DNA of 64,000 bases from Stutzerimonas stutzeri (GTDB lineage Bacteria; Pseudomonadota; Gammaproteobacteria; Pseudomonadales; Pseudomonadaceae). Below the pieces are notes generated by a model. The model saw only the letters and a list, made by a program, of their open reading frames with translations. It searched no databases and was not told where the DNA came from. The stretch lies in assembly GCF_000590475.1 (NCBI RefSeq), contig NZ_CP007441.1, positions 165,581-229,580 on the forward strand, read 5' to 3'. A program made the translations under genes and the position numbers. Of this stretch, positions 9,743 to 18,117 are shown piece after piece. Every line of letters begins with the position of its first letter. The stretch's first letter is position 1.

Positions 9743-10906
9743 ATGGACTATCAGTTACCCGCTCGGCTCAACGAGCTACAGGGCATTGCAGCCTCGCTTA
9801 TCGAGACGCATATAGCCCCGGAGGCCGCTAAGGTCGATCAGAACGCTCAGTGGCCGGCCCATTCGATGAAGGTGTTGGGCGAGGCCGGACTGCTTGGGCT
9901 GCAAGTGCCGACCGAGCTGGGCGGACACGGCCAGGGGCTGCTCGGGTTGAGTGTTATCACTGAAACCATCGGCAGGGCGTGTCCGTCTTCGGCACTCTGC
10001 TTCGGCATGCATTGCGTCGGGACAGCGGTGATCGCCGCCAAGGCCACCCAGCATCAGCAGGACCGTTATCTGCGAGCGATCGCCGAGGGCCGTCACATCA
10101 CCACTCTGGCGCTCTCCGAACATGGTACGGGCGCCCATTTCTACCTGCCACAGACGCGCATCGAGTCGGATGGCGAGCACTTCACTGTCACCGGCACCAA
10201 ACAGTTCGTCACCAATGGTGGGCATGCCGACTCCTATGTCGTCTCCACGGTGGCCAGTGACGAGGGTAGCGAGACGGGTGATTTCAGTTGCCTGATCGTC
10301 GATGGCGACAGCCAGGGCATGAGTTGGCTCGAGGCTTGGTCCGGATTCGGCATGCGAGGTAATTCATCGCGGCCGCTGCGCCTGGACGAGGTGTCGGTGC
10401 CGGTGCAAAACCTGTTGGGCGAAAAAGGCGATCAGGTCTGGTACGTCTTCGAAGTTGTGGCGCCATTCTTTCTGATGGCCATGGCCGGTACCTATCTGGG
10501 TATTGCCCAATCGGCCCTGGATGCCGCAGGCGAGCATCTGCGCGCGCGGCGTTATACGCACTCGGGCGAATCGCTACGCGATGTCGAGGCATTACAGATC
10601 CGCTACGCCGAGATGTGGACGGCCGTCGAGAAGACCCGCGCCCTGATTCGCGAGGCGGCTCGGCGCGGCGATATGAATCATCCGGATGCGCTGCCCTTCA
10701 TCCTGTCGTGCAAGGCCGACGCCGGTGAGACGGCAGTCATGCTGACCAATGAGGCAATGACCATCTGCGGCGGCGCTGCGTATCGGGGCAACAGTCGGGT
10801 AGCGCAAATGCTTCGCGATGCCCGTGCGGCCCATGTGATGAGTCCAACCACTGATTTGCTGAAATTATGGACAGGCCGCAGTTTGCTCGGCCTGCCGTTG
10901 CTTTGA
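9743..10906 (+). CDS. Acyl-CoA dehydrogenase family flavoprotein
   Basis: 387 residues with the ordinary order of an acyl-CoA dehydrogenase: helical N-terminal domain, middle beta domain (TLALSEHGTGAHF near 115), and C-terminal helical domain with GGAAYRGNSRVAQMLRDAR. The usual C-terminal E-G-T catalytic motif is replaced by S-P-T in the VMSPTTDLLKLWTGR stretch. The catalytic base, if any, must therefore lie elsewhere, or the enzyme may do another flavin reaction. Its end overlaps the open frame of the hybrid kinase, suggesting translational coupling. No strong ribosome site is seen. Confidence 0.8.
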   Translation: MDYQLPARLNELQGIAASLIETHIAPEAAKVDQNAQWPAHSMKVLGEAGLLGLQVPTELGGHGQGLLGLSVITETIGRACPSSALCFGMHCVGTAVIAAKATQHQQDRYLRAIAEGRHITTLALSEHGTGAHFYLPQTRIESDGEHFTVTGTKQFVTNGGHADSYVVSTVASDEGSETGDFSCLIVDGDSQGMSWLEAWSGFGMRGNSSRPLRLDEVSVPVQNLLGEKGDQVWYVFEVVAPFFLMAMAGTYLGIAQSALDAAGEHLRARRYTHSGESLRDVEALQIRYAEMWTAVEKTRALIREAARRGDMNHPDALPFILSCKADAGETAVMLTNEAMTICGGAAYRGNSRVAQMLRDARAAHVMSPTTDLLKLWTGRSLLGLPLL

Positions 10907-13758
10907 GTGTTTCCGTGGACAGACCGTCGGTTGCCTTGATTGCCGCGCGTGGCGCGGATGATGCAGCGCAGCAGCTTGTCGACAAGGTGGTGGTCGACCA
11001 ACAGCTGCGGATGACTGTCGTGACCCAGGACCAGCTCGTCGAAAGCCCGAGTACGACCCTGGCTGCGCAGACCGAACCGGCCTTGGTGCTGCTGATGCCG
11101 GGGCTGCCCCGACCGCTGATCTCGGCACGGGCGCTACGTGCGCACTGGCACCACTGTGAGTTGATTTTCCTGTGTGCTGTCGGCGGCGCCGAGCAGCTGC
11201 GCCGGGCGTTCGGTGTGGCCCCCCTGATCGGCTCGCACTGGTCGATTGTCGAAGTCGCCGAGCCCCAGCTGAGCCGTCAAATCGCTCAGGCGCTTGCAGG
11301 GCATCAGCGCAGGCGTCGGCTACGCACTACGCTCGATCGCGCCAATGCATTGCTCAGCGAGCCGCCTCTGCCGGTCGAAGGCAACTACCAGCGACGGCTG
11401 AACGCTGACCATTACCTGCATAACTTCATTGACGCCGCACGGGACGCGATCGTCGGCCTCGATAGCGCGCTCAGCGTGTTGTACTGGAGCGCCGGGGCCG
11501 AAGAGCTGTTCCGGCTGCGGATAGGCGAGGCCGTACAGCTCGATGCCGAGCGACTCCCGTTCTGGTCACCCTCGCTACAGGCTGGCGTACATCAAGTTCT
11601 CGCCGGCACGGCTTCTCACCCGCACGAATGCACCTGCACGGTGGACGGCGTCGATATGACGCTGGAAATTCTGCCCTCGGCCGTGCGTGACGGAAATCGA
11701 CAGATCATCGGTGTGTCGTTGACCATTCGCGACATTACTACCCTGGCTGCCGAGCGCCGCGCCAGCGAACAACGTGGGCGGGAGATGACGGAAGAGCGTC
11801 AGCATCTGCATCGCCTGTTCGATCAGGCCCCGGGCTTCATCGCAATTACCCAGGGCCCGCAGCACATCCTGGAAATCGCCAACCGCGCCTTCCACCAGCT
11901 GGTCGGGCTGCGCGACGTGGTCGGTCAGCCGGCATTGGTCGTCTTCCCTCAGACCGAGGGGCGGGATCTAGGCGAGCTGCTGGATCAAATCTATGCCACC
12001 AAACGACCCTACGTGGGCCGGGCCAATCCTGTTCTGGTCAGCCGCACCGGATCTGCAGGGGCGCAACGGCGTTTCGTCGATTTCATCTTCCAGCCGATAT
12101 TGACCGAGCAGGACGAAGTGAGCGGAATCTTCTGTCAAGGTCACGACGTGACGCAGCAGATCCTCGCTCAGCAAGCGCTGCAGCAGTCCCAAGACAACCT
12201 GCTGGAGCTGGTGAACGAGCGCACCCGTGAGCTCGAGCAAAGCCGCCATGCGCTGTATCAATCGCAGAAGCTGGAAGCGATTGGCAAGCTGACCGGCGGT
12301 GTAGCCCATGATTTCAACAATGTGCTTCAGGTGATCGCCGGCAACTTGCAGCTGATGCGGCCAATGCTTGCCAGCGCCCAGCTTGGGTCGGAGCGCCTGG
12401 ATGCCGCTGCCCAGGCGGTTGAGCGAGGAGCCAAGCTGGCGGCCGAGTTGCTGGCCTTTGCCCGCAGGCAGCCTTTGCGGCCGACACCCACCAATCTGAG
12501 CCGCTTGCTGCGCAACATGGACGAGCTGTTGCGCCAGGCGTTGGGCGAGCGGGTGGAAATTGAAACCATTGTCGCCGGCGGCCTCTGGACGACCATGGTC
12601 GATCCGAACCAACTCGAAAATGTCCTGCTCAACCTGGCGATAAACGCCCGTGATGCCATGAGCGAGGGCGGCAAGCTGACCCTCGAACTCTGCAATGCCA
12701 TGCTCGACGAGCATTACGCGCAAACTCAGGTTGACGTCGAGCCAGGTCAATACGTTCTGCTGGCGGTCTCCGACACGGGTGTCGGCATGACGGAACAGAC
12801 CATCGAGCGAGCCTTCGAACCCTTCTACACCACCAAGGCGGAAGGTGAAGGCACGGGGCTCGGGTTGAGCATGGCCTATGGCTTTGCCAAACAGAGCGGC
12901 GGCCATATCCGCATCTATAGCGAGCTGGGCAGCGGCACGACGGTCAAGCTGTACCTGCCACGTACTGAGCAGCCGGAGGTGACTGCCGTTCCGCTGCCGG
13001 TCGGCCCCGCTGTGGGGGGAAACGAGACGATTCTGGTCGTCGAGGACGACCTTGCGGTGCAGGCCACGGTCATCGAATTGCTGTCCGGTCTCGGCTACCG
13101 CGTGTTACGGGCCAATGATGCCCAGAGCGCCCTGAGCATTCTGCACAGCGGCATGGTGATCGATCTGTTGTTCACCGACGTGGTCATGCCCGGCAAGCTC
13201 AGCAGTACCGAACTGGCACGGCAGGCGAAGTTGCTGTTGCCGAATATCGCTGTGCTGTTCACCTCGGGCTACACGCGAAACGCGATCGTCCACGGTGGCA
13301 AGCTGGATGCCGGCGTGGAATTGCTGAGCAAGCCCTATCGTCAGGAGGATCTGGCGCGAAAGATCCGCCAGCTCCTAGGGCAGCGTGACCTGACGCAAGC
13401 GCCAGACGATGTCGGCACACAGCCCATGCGCCGTTACGCCATGGTCGTCGAAGACCAGCCGCAACTGCTCGAATTGACGTGCGAAATGCTGGAAGAGTTG
13501 GGGTTTGCCGCCGTTGGCTTCCATTCCGCCGAAGAGGCGTCGCAGGCGCTGGACGAACGGCACTTCGATTGTTTGCTGGTGGACGTAAACCTGCCTGGAA
13601 TGTCTGGTCCTGAGTTCGCGGCGCTGGCGCTTCAGGCACACCCCAGGCTGCGGGTGGTGTTCGTTTCCGGTGATGGCGTGATCGAAACGGAACTGCAGGC
13701 TCGCTCTCTGCCCAAGCCCTATTCTTTCGAGCAGCTCGAAGCGATTCTCTCGGATTGA
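10867..13758 (+). CDS. Hybrid sensor histidine kinase with PAS domains and two receiver domains
   Basis: Up to 963 residues. Order: a receiver-like N-terminal region (about 20-150), PAS at about 185-290, PAS at about 315-430, HisKA with phospho-accepting H481 (GGVAHDFNN), HATPase to about 700, receiver 1 with D771 and receiver 2 with D906. There are no membrane segments, so it is a cytoplasmic sensor. The start is uncertain: the ATG at 10867 lies inside the preceding gene, and GTG at 10915 or TTG at 10903 (overlapping the upstream stop) are alternatives. No output regulator is adjacent. Confidence 0.88.
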   Translation: MDRPQFARPAVALSVSVDRPSVALIAARGADDAAQQLVDKVVVDQQLRMTVVTQDQLVESPSTTLAAQTEPALVLLMPGLPRPLISARALRAHWHHCELIFLCAVGGAEQLRRAFGVAPLIGSHWSIVEVAEPQLSRQIAQALAGHQRRRRLRTTLDRANALLSEPPLPVEGNYQRRLNADHYLHNFIDAARDAIVGLDSALSVLYWSAGAEELFRLRIGEAVQLDAERLPFWSPSLQAGVHQVLAGTASHPHECTCTVDGVDMTLEILPSAVRDGNRQIIGVSLTIRDITTLAAERRASEQRGREMTEERQHLHRLFDQAPGFIAITQGPQHILEIANRAFHQLVGLRDVVGQPALVVFPQTEGRDLGELLDQIYATKRPYVGRANPVLVSRTGSAGAQRRFVDFIFQPILTEQDEVSGIFCQGHDVTQQILAQQALQQSQDNLLELVNERTRELEQSRHALYQSQKLEAIGKLTGGVAHDFNNVLQVIAGNLQLMRPMLASAQLGSERLDAAAQAVERGAKLAAELLAFARRQPLRPTPTNLSRLLRNMDELLRQALGERVEIETIVAGGLWTTMVDPNQLENVLLNLAINARDAMSEGGKLTLELCNAMLDEHYAQTQVDVEPGQYVLLAVSDTGVGMTEQTIERAFEPFYTTKAEGEGTGLGLSMAYGFAKQSGGHIRIYSELGSGTTVKLYLPRTEQPEVTAVPLPVGPAVGGNETILVVEDDLAVQATVIELLSGLGYRVLRANDAQSALSILHSGMVIDLLFTDVVMPGKLSSTELARQAKLLLPNIAVLFTSGYTRNAIVHGGKLDAGVELLSKPYRQEDLARKIRQLLGQRDLTQAPDDVGTQPMRRYAMVVEDQPQLLELTCEMLEELGFAAVGFHSAEEASQALDERHFDCLLVDVNLPGMSGPEFAALALQAHPRLRVVFVSGDGVIETELQARSLPKPYSFEQLEAILSD

Positions 13759-13872
13759 CCCGCTTCCCCCATGTAACCGCGTACAGGTGATGGCAACTTT
13801 TTTGTAGCGCCTGTCGATTCAGCCCCCAGTTATTCGACTACAGGTAACAACCGCTCCGTCGAGGATGCAGCG

Positions 13873-14229
13873 ATGCGTTATCTGTGCCTGGTTTATCTGG
13901 ACGAGACCGTTCTGGCGGGCCTGTCCCTTGCCGATCGCGCGGTGCTGGAGGCGGAATGTCGCGATTACCGCGAATGCCTGCAACGCAGCGGCCGGCTGAT
14001 AGTCGGCGAAGCGCTGCATTCGGCACTCAGCACCACCACCCTGCGCATACAAGGCGATCACGTCTCGCTGCACGATGGTCCGGTGGCCGAAGGGCGCGAA
14101 CAACCAGCCGCCATCTACCTGTTCGAGGCCTACGATCTCAACGACGCCATTGTGCTGGCTTCACGCATTCCGCCCGTACGCCTGGGATGCGCCGAGGTGC
14201 GGGCATTGCATCCACGCGCGCCGCCATGA
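13873..14229 (+). CDS. YCII/DGPF-domain protein
   Basis: 118 residues beginning MRYLCLVYLDE, with a DGPV element at about 72-75 in place of the usual DGPF. This is the small ferredoxin-like YCII fold. GAGG precedes the ATG. DGPF proteins are regularly encoded beside ECF42-type sigma factors; one follows about 1 kb downstream. The biochemical role of the family is not established. Confidence 0.8.
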   Translation: MRYLCLVYLDETVLAGLSLADRAVLEAECRDYRECLQRSGRLIVGEALHSALSTTTLRIQGDHVSLHDGPVAEGREQPAAIYLFEAYDLNDAIVLASRIPPVRLGCAEVRALHPRAPP

Positions 14230-14304
14230 CCCGCGTTCCGTCCGCAATCAAACGTGTTGGATTGTCATCGCGACATGGGTCATCCCAATCAAGAGGAAAC
14301 GAAC

Positions 14305-14751
14305 ATGAACACCGCAAGCGATATTCAGAACGGCGAAACCCGTATCCGTGAACTGATGGCCGAGTTCGAACAGCTCGTTGCCAGCAAGGATGTCGATCGG
14401 ATCATGGCCCAGTACGCGCCCGACGTCGTGGCCTACGATGCGGTCGGCGAATTGCAGTTCAAGGGCGTCGAGGCCTATCGCGCCCACTGGCAGCGCTGCT
14501 TCGACTTCTGCCAGGGCGAAGGCTTCTTCGAGATTGGCGACGTCGATGTCATCGCCAGCGGCGACCTCGCCTTCAGCTATTCGCTGAACCACTGTGGCGG
14601 CACCAATGAGAAAGGCGAGATGCAGACGGCCTGGATGCGTGGCACGCGTTGCTGGCGCCTGCAGGGCGGCGACTGGAAGGTCATGCACGAGCACTTCTCG
14701 ATGCCGTTCGACATGGCCAGCGGTCAGGCTTGCTTCGACCTCAAGCCTTGA
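14305..14751 (+). CDS. NTF2-like (SnoaL/DUF4440-type) protein
   Basis: 148 residues with the cone-shaped NTF2-like fold pattern: helical N-terminus, DRIMAQYAPDVVAYD, a central FKGVEAYRAHW, and the terminal WKVMHEHFSMPF strand typical of YybH-like proteins. AAGAGGAAA before the ATG fixes the start, rather than an upstream in-frame ATG. It lies between two DGPF genes and upstream of the sigma factor, so it is probably part of the same regulon. No substrate can be deduced. Confidence 0.78.
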   Translation: MNTASDIQNGETRIRELMAEFEQLVASKDVDRIMAQYAPDVVAYDAVGELQFKGVEAYRAHWQRCFDFCQGEGFFEIGDVDVIASGDLAFSYSLNHCGGTNEKGEMQTAWMRGTRCWRLQGGDWKVMHEHFSMPFDMASGQACFDLKP

Positions 14752-14855
14752 ACTGAGCACCGCCTCACCCCGCCCAGCTGCCGCGTCGTGGAGCCCTCGT
14801 GCTTTCGCTGCCAGCTGCTATGGTTGTCGGTCTGCATGATGTGATGGAGAACAGC

Positions 14856-15212
14856 ATGAAATACCTGTGCCTCGTCTACTACGACGAACAACGAGTGGAT
14901 GCCATGACCGACGAGCAGTGGGCCGCCCTGGTCGACCAGTGCATGGCCAACAGTGAACGCCTGCACCAAAGCGGCCACTTCGTCGCCGGCGAGCCGCTGC
15001 AGTCGGTACGCACCGCCAAGACCGTGCGCGTACGCGACGGTGCGGTCTCGGTGGTTGACGGCCCATTCGCCGAAACCCGCGAGCAACTGGCCGGGTTCTA
15101 TCTGCTGGAGGCGGCGGATTTCGACGAGGCGGTGCAGTTGGCGGCGAAGATTCCGCCAGCCACGCTGGGCAGTATCGAAGTGCGTCCGCTGCGCCAGCTG
15201 CCTGATCGTTGA
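14856..15212 (+). CDS. YCII/DGPF-domain protein (second copy)
   Basis: 118 residues, MKYLCLVYYDE at the start and a canonical DGPFAETREQLAGFYLLE at about 68-85. It is a paralogue of the protein at 13873. GGAGA precedes the ATG. It ends 19 nt before the likely GTG start of the ECF sigma factor, so they form an operon. This pairing is the standard ECF42 gene neighbourhood. Confidence 0.85.
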   Translation: MKYLCLVYYDEQRVDAMTDEQWAALVDQCMANSERLHQSGHFVAGEPLQSVRTAKTVRVRDGAVSVVDGPFAETREQLAGFYLLEAADFDEAVQLAAKIPPATLGSIEVRPLRQLPDR

Positions 15213-15231
15213 GTCACCAGGGCGCGTTTGC

Positions 15232-16491
15232 GTGACGGCCACATCGGGCGGGGAAACGGCGAGCCAGCGGACTGTCGAGGCCATCTACCGCAACGAATCG
15301 CGGCGCGTGCTGGCGACCCTGATCCGTCTGCTGGGCGACTTCGACCTGGCCGAGGAGGCGTTGCACGACGCCTTTTTCGCCGCGCTACAGCAGTGGCCGC
15401 ATGACGGAATACCCGCCAACCCGCGCGCCTGGCTGGTTTCGGCTGGGCGCTTCAAGGCCATCGACGGCCTGCGCCGGCGGGCACGCTTCAATGCCTCGCT
15501 GAACCTGTTGGCCGATCAGCTGGACGCTTCCGAGGAGCCCGACTGGGATCACGACACGCTGGAGGATGATCGCCTGAGGCTGGTCTTCACCTGCTGTCAC
15601 CCGGCCTTACCGGGCGATGCACAGGTGGCGCTTACCCTGCGGCAGGTCTGCGACCTGAAGACCGAGGAAATCGCCCGCGCCTTTCTCGCCTCGCCCAGTA
15701 CCATCGCCCAGCGCATCGTGCGTGCCAAGCAGAAGATCCGCGACGCCGCGATCCCCTATCGCGTGCCGTCGCGGGAGGAGTTGCCGGCGCGCCTGGATAA
15801 CGTGCTGAGGGTGATTTATCTGGTGTTCAACGAGGGCTATTCGGCCTCCAGCGGCGCCGAGCTGACCCGCGCCAGCCTGAGCACCGAAGCAATCCGGTTA
15901 GGGCGGCTGCTGCTCGAACTGCTGCCGGACCCGGAGCTGATGGGCTTGCTGGCGCTGATGTTGCTGCACGACTCGCGCCGCGCCGCACGCACCGATGAGG
16001 CGGGCGAGCTGGTACGCCTCGACGAACAGGACCGCAGCCTGTGGGACCGGGCGCAGATCGAAGAAGGCTCGGCGCTGGTGCAGCGTGCGTTGGCCTCGCG
16101 GCGTTTCGGTCCCTACACCTTGCAGGCTGCGATCGTCGCCGTGCATGCCGAGGCGCCCAGTGCCGCTAAGACCGACTGGGCGCAGATCGTCGGGCTCTAC
16201 GACGTGCTGTTGCGGGTCAGCCCCTCGCCGGTCATCGAATTGAACCGTGCGGTGGCGGTCGCCATGCGCGAGGGACCCGAAGCCGGTCTGGCGCTGATCG
16301 ACAATCTGCTGGCCCGTGGGCTGCTGCGCGACTACCACCTGCTGCACTCGGCCCGCGCCGATTTCTGCCGCCGCCTGGGCCGTCTGGATGATGCGCGAGC
16401 GGCCTATCGGGATGCATTGCGGCTGGCGCAACTGGAGCCGGAACGGCGTTTTTTGCAGCAAAGGTTGAATGAGCTGGACCAGGCTGATTGA
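15232..16491 (+). CDS. ECF sigma factor, ECF42 type with long C-terminal extension
   Basis: 419 residues from GTG. Sigma region 2 (residues about 15-80, ESRRVLATLIRLLGDFDLAEEALHDAF) and region 4 (about 120-175, LTLRQVCDLKTEEIARAFL) are followed by a 230-residue helical, TPR-like extension (DUF6596 type). The extension is the hallmark of ECF42, which lacks a classical anti-sigma factor. The longer open frame upstream is an out-of-frame reading of the DGPF gene. The GTG start is chosen because it follows that gene's stop and has AGGG about ten bases upstream. Confidence 0.85.
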   Translation: MTATSGGETASQRTVEAIYRNESRRVLATLIRLLGDFDLAEEALHDAFFAALQQWPHDGIPANPRAWLVSAGRFKAIDGLRRRARFNASLNLLADQLDASEEPDWDHDTLEDDRLRLVFTCCHPALPGDAQVALTLRQVCDLKTEEIARAFLASPSTIAQRIVRAKQKIRDAAIPYRVPSREELPARLDNVLRVIYLVFNEGYSASSGAELTRASLSTEAIRLGRLLLELLPDPELMGLLALMLLHDSRRAARTDEAGELVRLDEQDRSLWDRAQIEEGSALVQRALASRRFGPYTLQAAIVAVHAEAPSAAKTDWAQIVGLYDVLLRVSPSPVIELNRAVAVAMREGPEAGLALIDNLLARGLLRDYHLLHSARADFCRRLGRLDDARAAYRDALRLAQLEPERRFLQQRLNELDQAD

Positions 16492-16728
16492 GGAATGGTT
16501 GGGGCTCGATTGTCGGCATGTTTTGGTAGCGCGCCACCTGGCCCCGCTTATGAAACTGGCGGCGATAGCGTAGGGTTTGAATACGCGCTGCCATCATCCG
16601 CGATGGGAATTGCAACCGCCTGACGATAGTCGCGGGATCAGAGTAGGGTGGGCCGGGCGGCGTTCCTTACAAAAAGTGGCGGCGAGCTCTGGTGGGCTGA
16701 CAGTGAAGCGGTGCGAGGCACGCGATGA

Positions 16729-18090
16729 TCAGGTGTCGCTACTACCCGCCGGGAGGTAATCACTGCGACTCAAGCCGTGGCGCTGCATCTTTTCGTTGAG
16801 GGTGCGGCGCGGCAGTTGTAGCTGGTTCATCACCTCGGTGATGTTGCCCTTGTGTTGTTGCAGGGCGCTGTGCAGACATTGCGCCTCGAAGGCTTCCATC
16901 TGTTCGCCCAGCGATGTACCGGTGCCCGCGGCTGGGATGCCCGCGTTCGCGGAGGGCGGCGGGGTCAGACCCAGCGCATGGCGTTCGGCGGCGTTGATCA
17001 GTTCACGCACGTTGCCCGGCCAGTCATGGCTGAGCAGTTGCGCCAGCTCCGCGGGGCTGGCCGGCACCGGATCGCGGCCATGACGCAGGGCCGCCTGGCT
17101 GGCGAAGTGCTCGAACAGCAGCGGGATGTCTTCGCGACGATCGCGCAGTGGCGGAATGTGCAGTTCGGCAACATTCAGGCGGTACAGCAAGTCCTCGCGG
17201 AATCGCCCGCCACGCACCTCTTCGAGCAGGTCCGGCTTGGCCGCGCTGATCACCCGCAGGTCCACTTCGATGCTGCGGTTGGAGCCGAGCCGCTCCAAGG
17301 TTTTCTCCTGCAGCACACGCAGCAGCTTGACCTGCTGGGCCAGCGGCATGCTTTCGATTTCGTCGAGGAACAGGGTGCCGCCGTGGGCATGCTCGATCCG
17401 GCCGATGCGTTTGGCCTGGGCGCCAGTGAAGGCGCCACTCTCGTGGCCGAACAGCTCGCTCTCGAAGATGGTTTCCGGGATGGCCGCGCAATTCAGCGCC
17501 ACGAACGGGTTGCGCGCTCGTGGGCTGAAGTCATGCAGGCAGCGCGCGACCTGCTCCTTGCCGCTGCCGGTGTCGCCGCGGATCAGTACGTTGACGTTGG
17601 TGCCGGCCAGCTCCAGCACTTGGCGGCGGAGATGTTCCATGCCGCGCGAGACGCCCAGCAGCATCGATTCGATGCGCCCCTTGCGGGTGAACTGCTCGCG
17701 CAGCTGGCGGTTTTCGCAGACCAACCGGCGCTTGTCCTGGGCACGGCGCACGCTGTCGAGCAGGCGTTCGGGAGTGAAGGGCTTCTCGATGAAGTCGTAG
17801 GCACCCTGGCGCAGCGCCTGGACCGCCATCGGCACGTCACCGTGCCCGGTGACCATGATCACCGGCAACTCAGGGTCCAGCGCCACCAGCCGTTCCAGCA
17901 GGCCGAGGCCGTCCAGGTCGGGCATGCGCACGTCGCTGATCAGCACACCGGGAAAGTCCCGGTTGATCAGCGCCAGCGCCTGTTGGGCGCTGGCGCAGGT
18001 GCGCACGCTGAAGCCAGACAGTTCCAGCCATTGCTGCACGGCCTGACGGATCGCCGCTTCGTCGTCGATGAAGATGACCTGACCGCTCAT
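16729..18090 (-). CDS. dctD: Sigma-54-dependent response regulator, DctD-like
   Basis: 453 residues. Receiver domain with phosphorylation site D53, AAA+ domain with Walker A GDTGSGKE at 172-179 and the sigma-54 contact motif GAFTGA at 219-224, then a Fis-type helix-turn-helix at the end (EVMNQLQLPRRTLNEKMQRHGL). It activates sigma-54 promoters of C4-dicarboxylate uptake genes in relatives. AGGAGGAG before the ATG is strong. It is 27 nt downstream of the dctB remnant. No sigma-54 promoter pattern was evident nearby. Confidence 0.88.
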   Translation of the reverse strand: MSGQVIFIDDEAAIRQAVQQWLELSGFSVRTCASAQQALALINRDFPGVLISDVRMPDLDGLGLLERLVALDPELPVIMVTGHGDVPMAVQALRQGAYDFIEKPFTPERLLDSVRRAQDKRRLVCENRQLREQFTRKGRIESMLLGVSRGMEHLRRQVLELAGTNVNVLIRGDTGSGKEQVARCLHDFSPRARNPFVALNCAAIPETIFESELFGHESGAFTGAQAKRIGRIEHAHGGTLFLDEIESMPLAQQVKLLRVLQEKTLERLGSNRSIEVDLRVISAAKPDLLEEVRGGRFREDLLYRLNVAELHIPPLRDRREDIPLLFEHFASQAALRHGRDPVPASPAELAQLLSHDWPGNVRELINAAERHALGLTPPPSANAGIPAAGTGTSLGEQMEAFEAQCLHSALQQHKGNITEVMNQLQLPRRTLNEKMQRHGLSRSDYLPAGSSDT

Positions 18091-18117
18091 GTCCCACTCC
18101 TCCTGTGAGTTGCCAGT

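Noticed and set aside
14953..15231. N-terminal extension of the sigma factor
   Set aside because: It is an out-of-frame reading of the DGPF gene; the family starts near VEAIYRNESRR, consistent with GTG at 15232.
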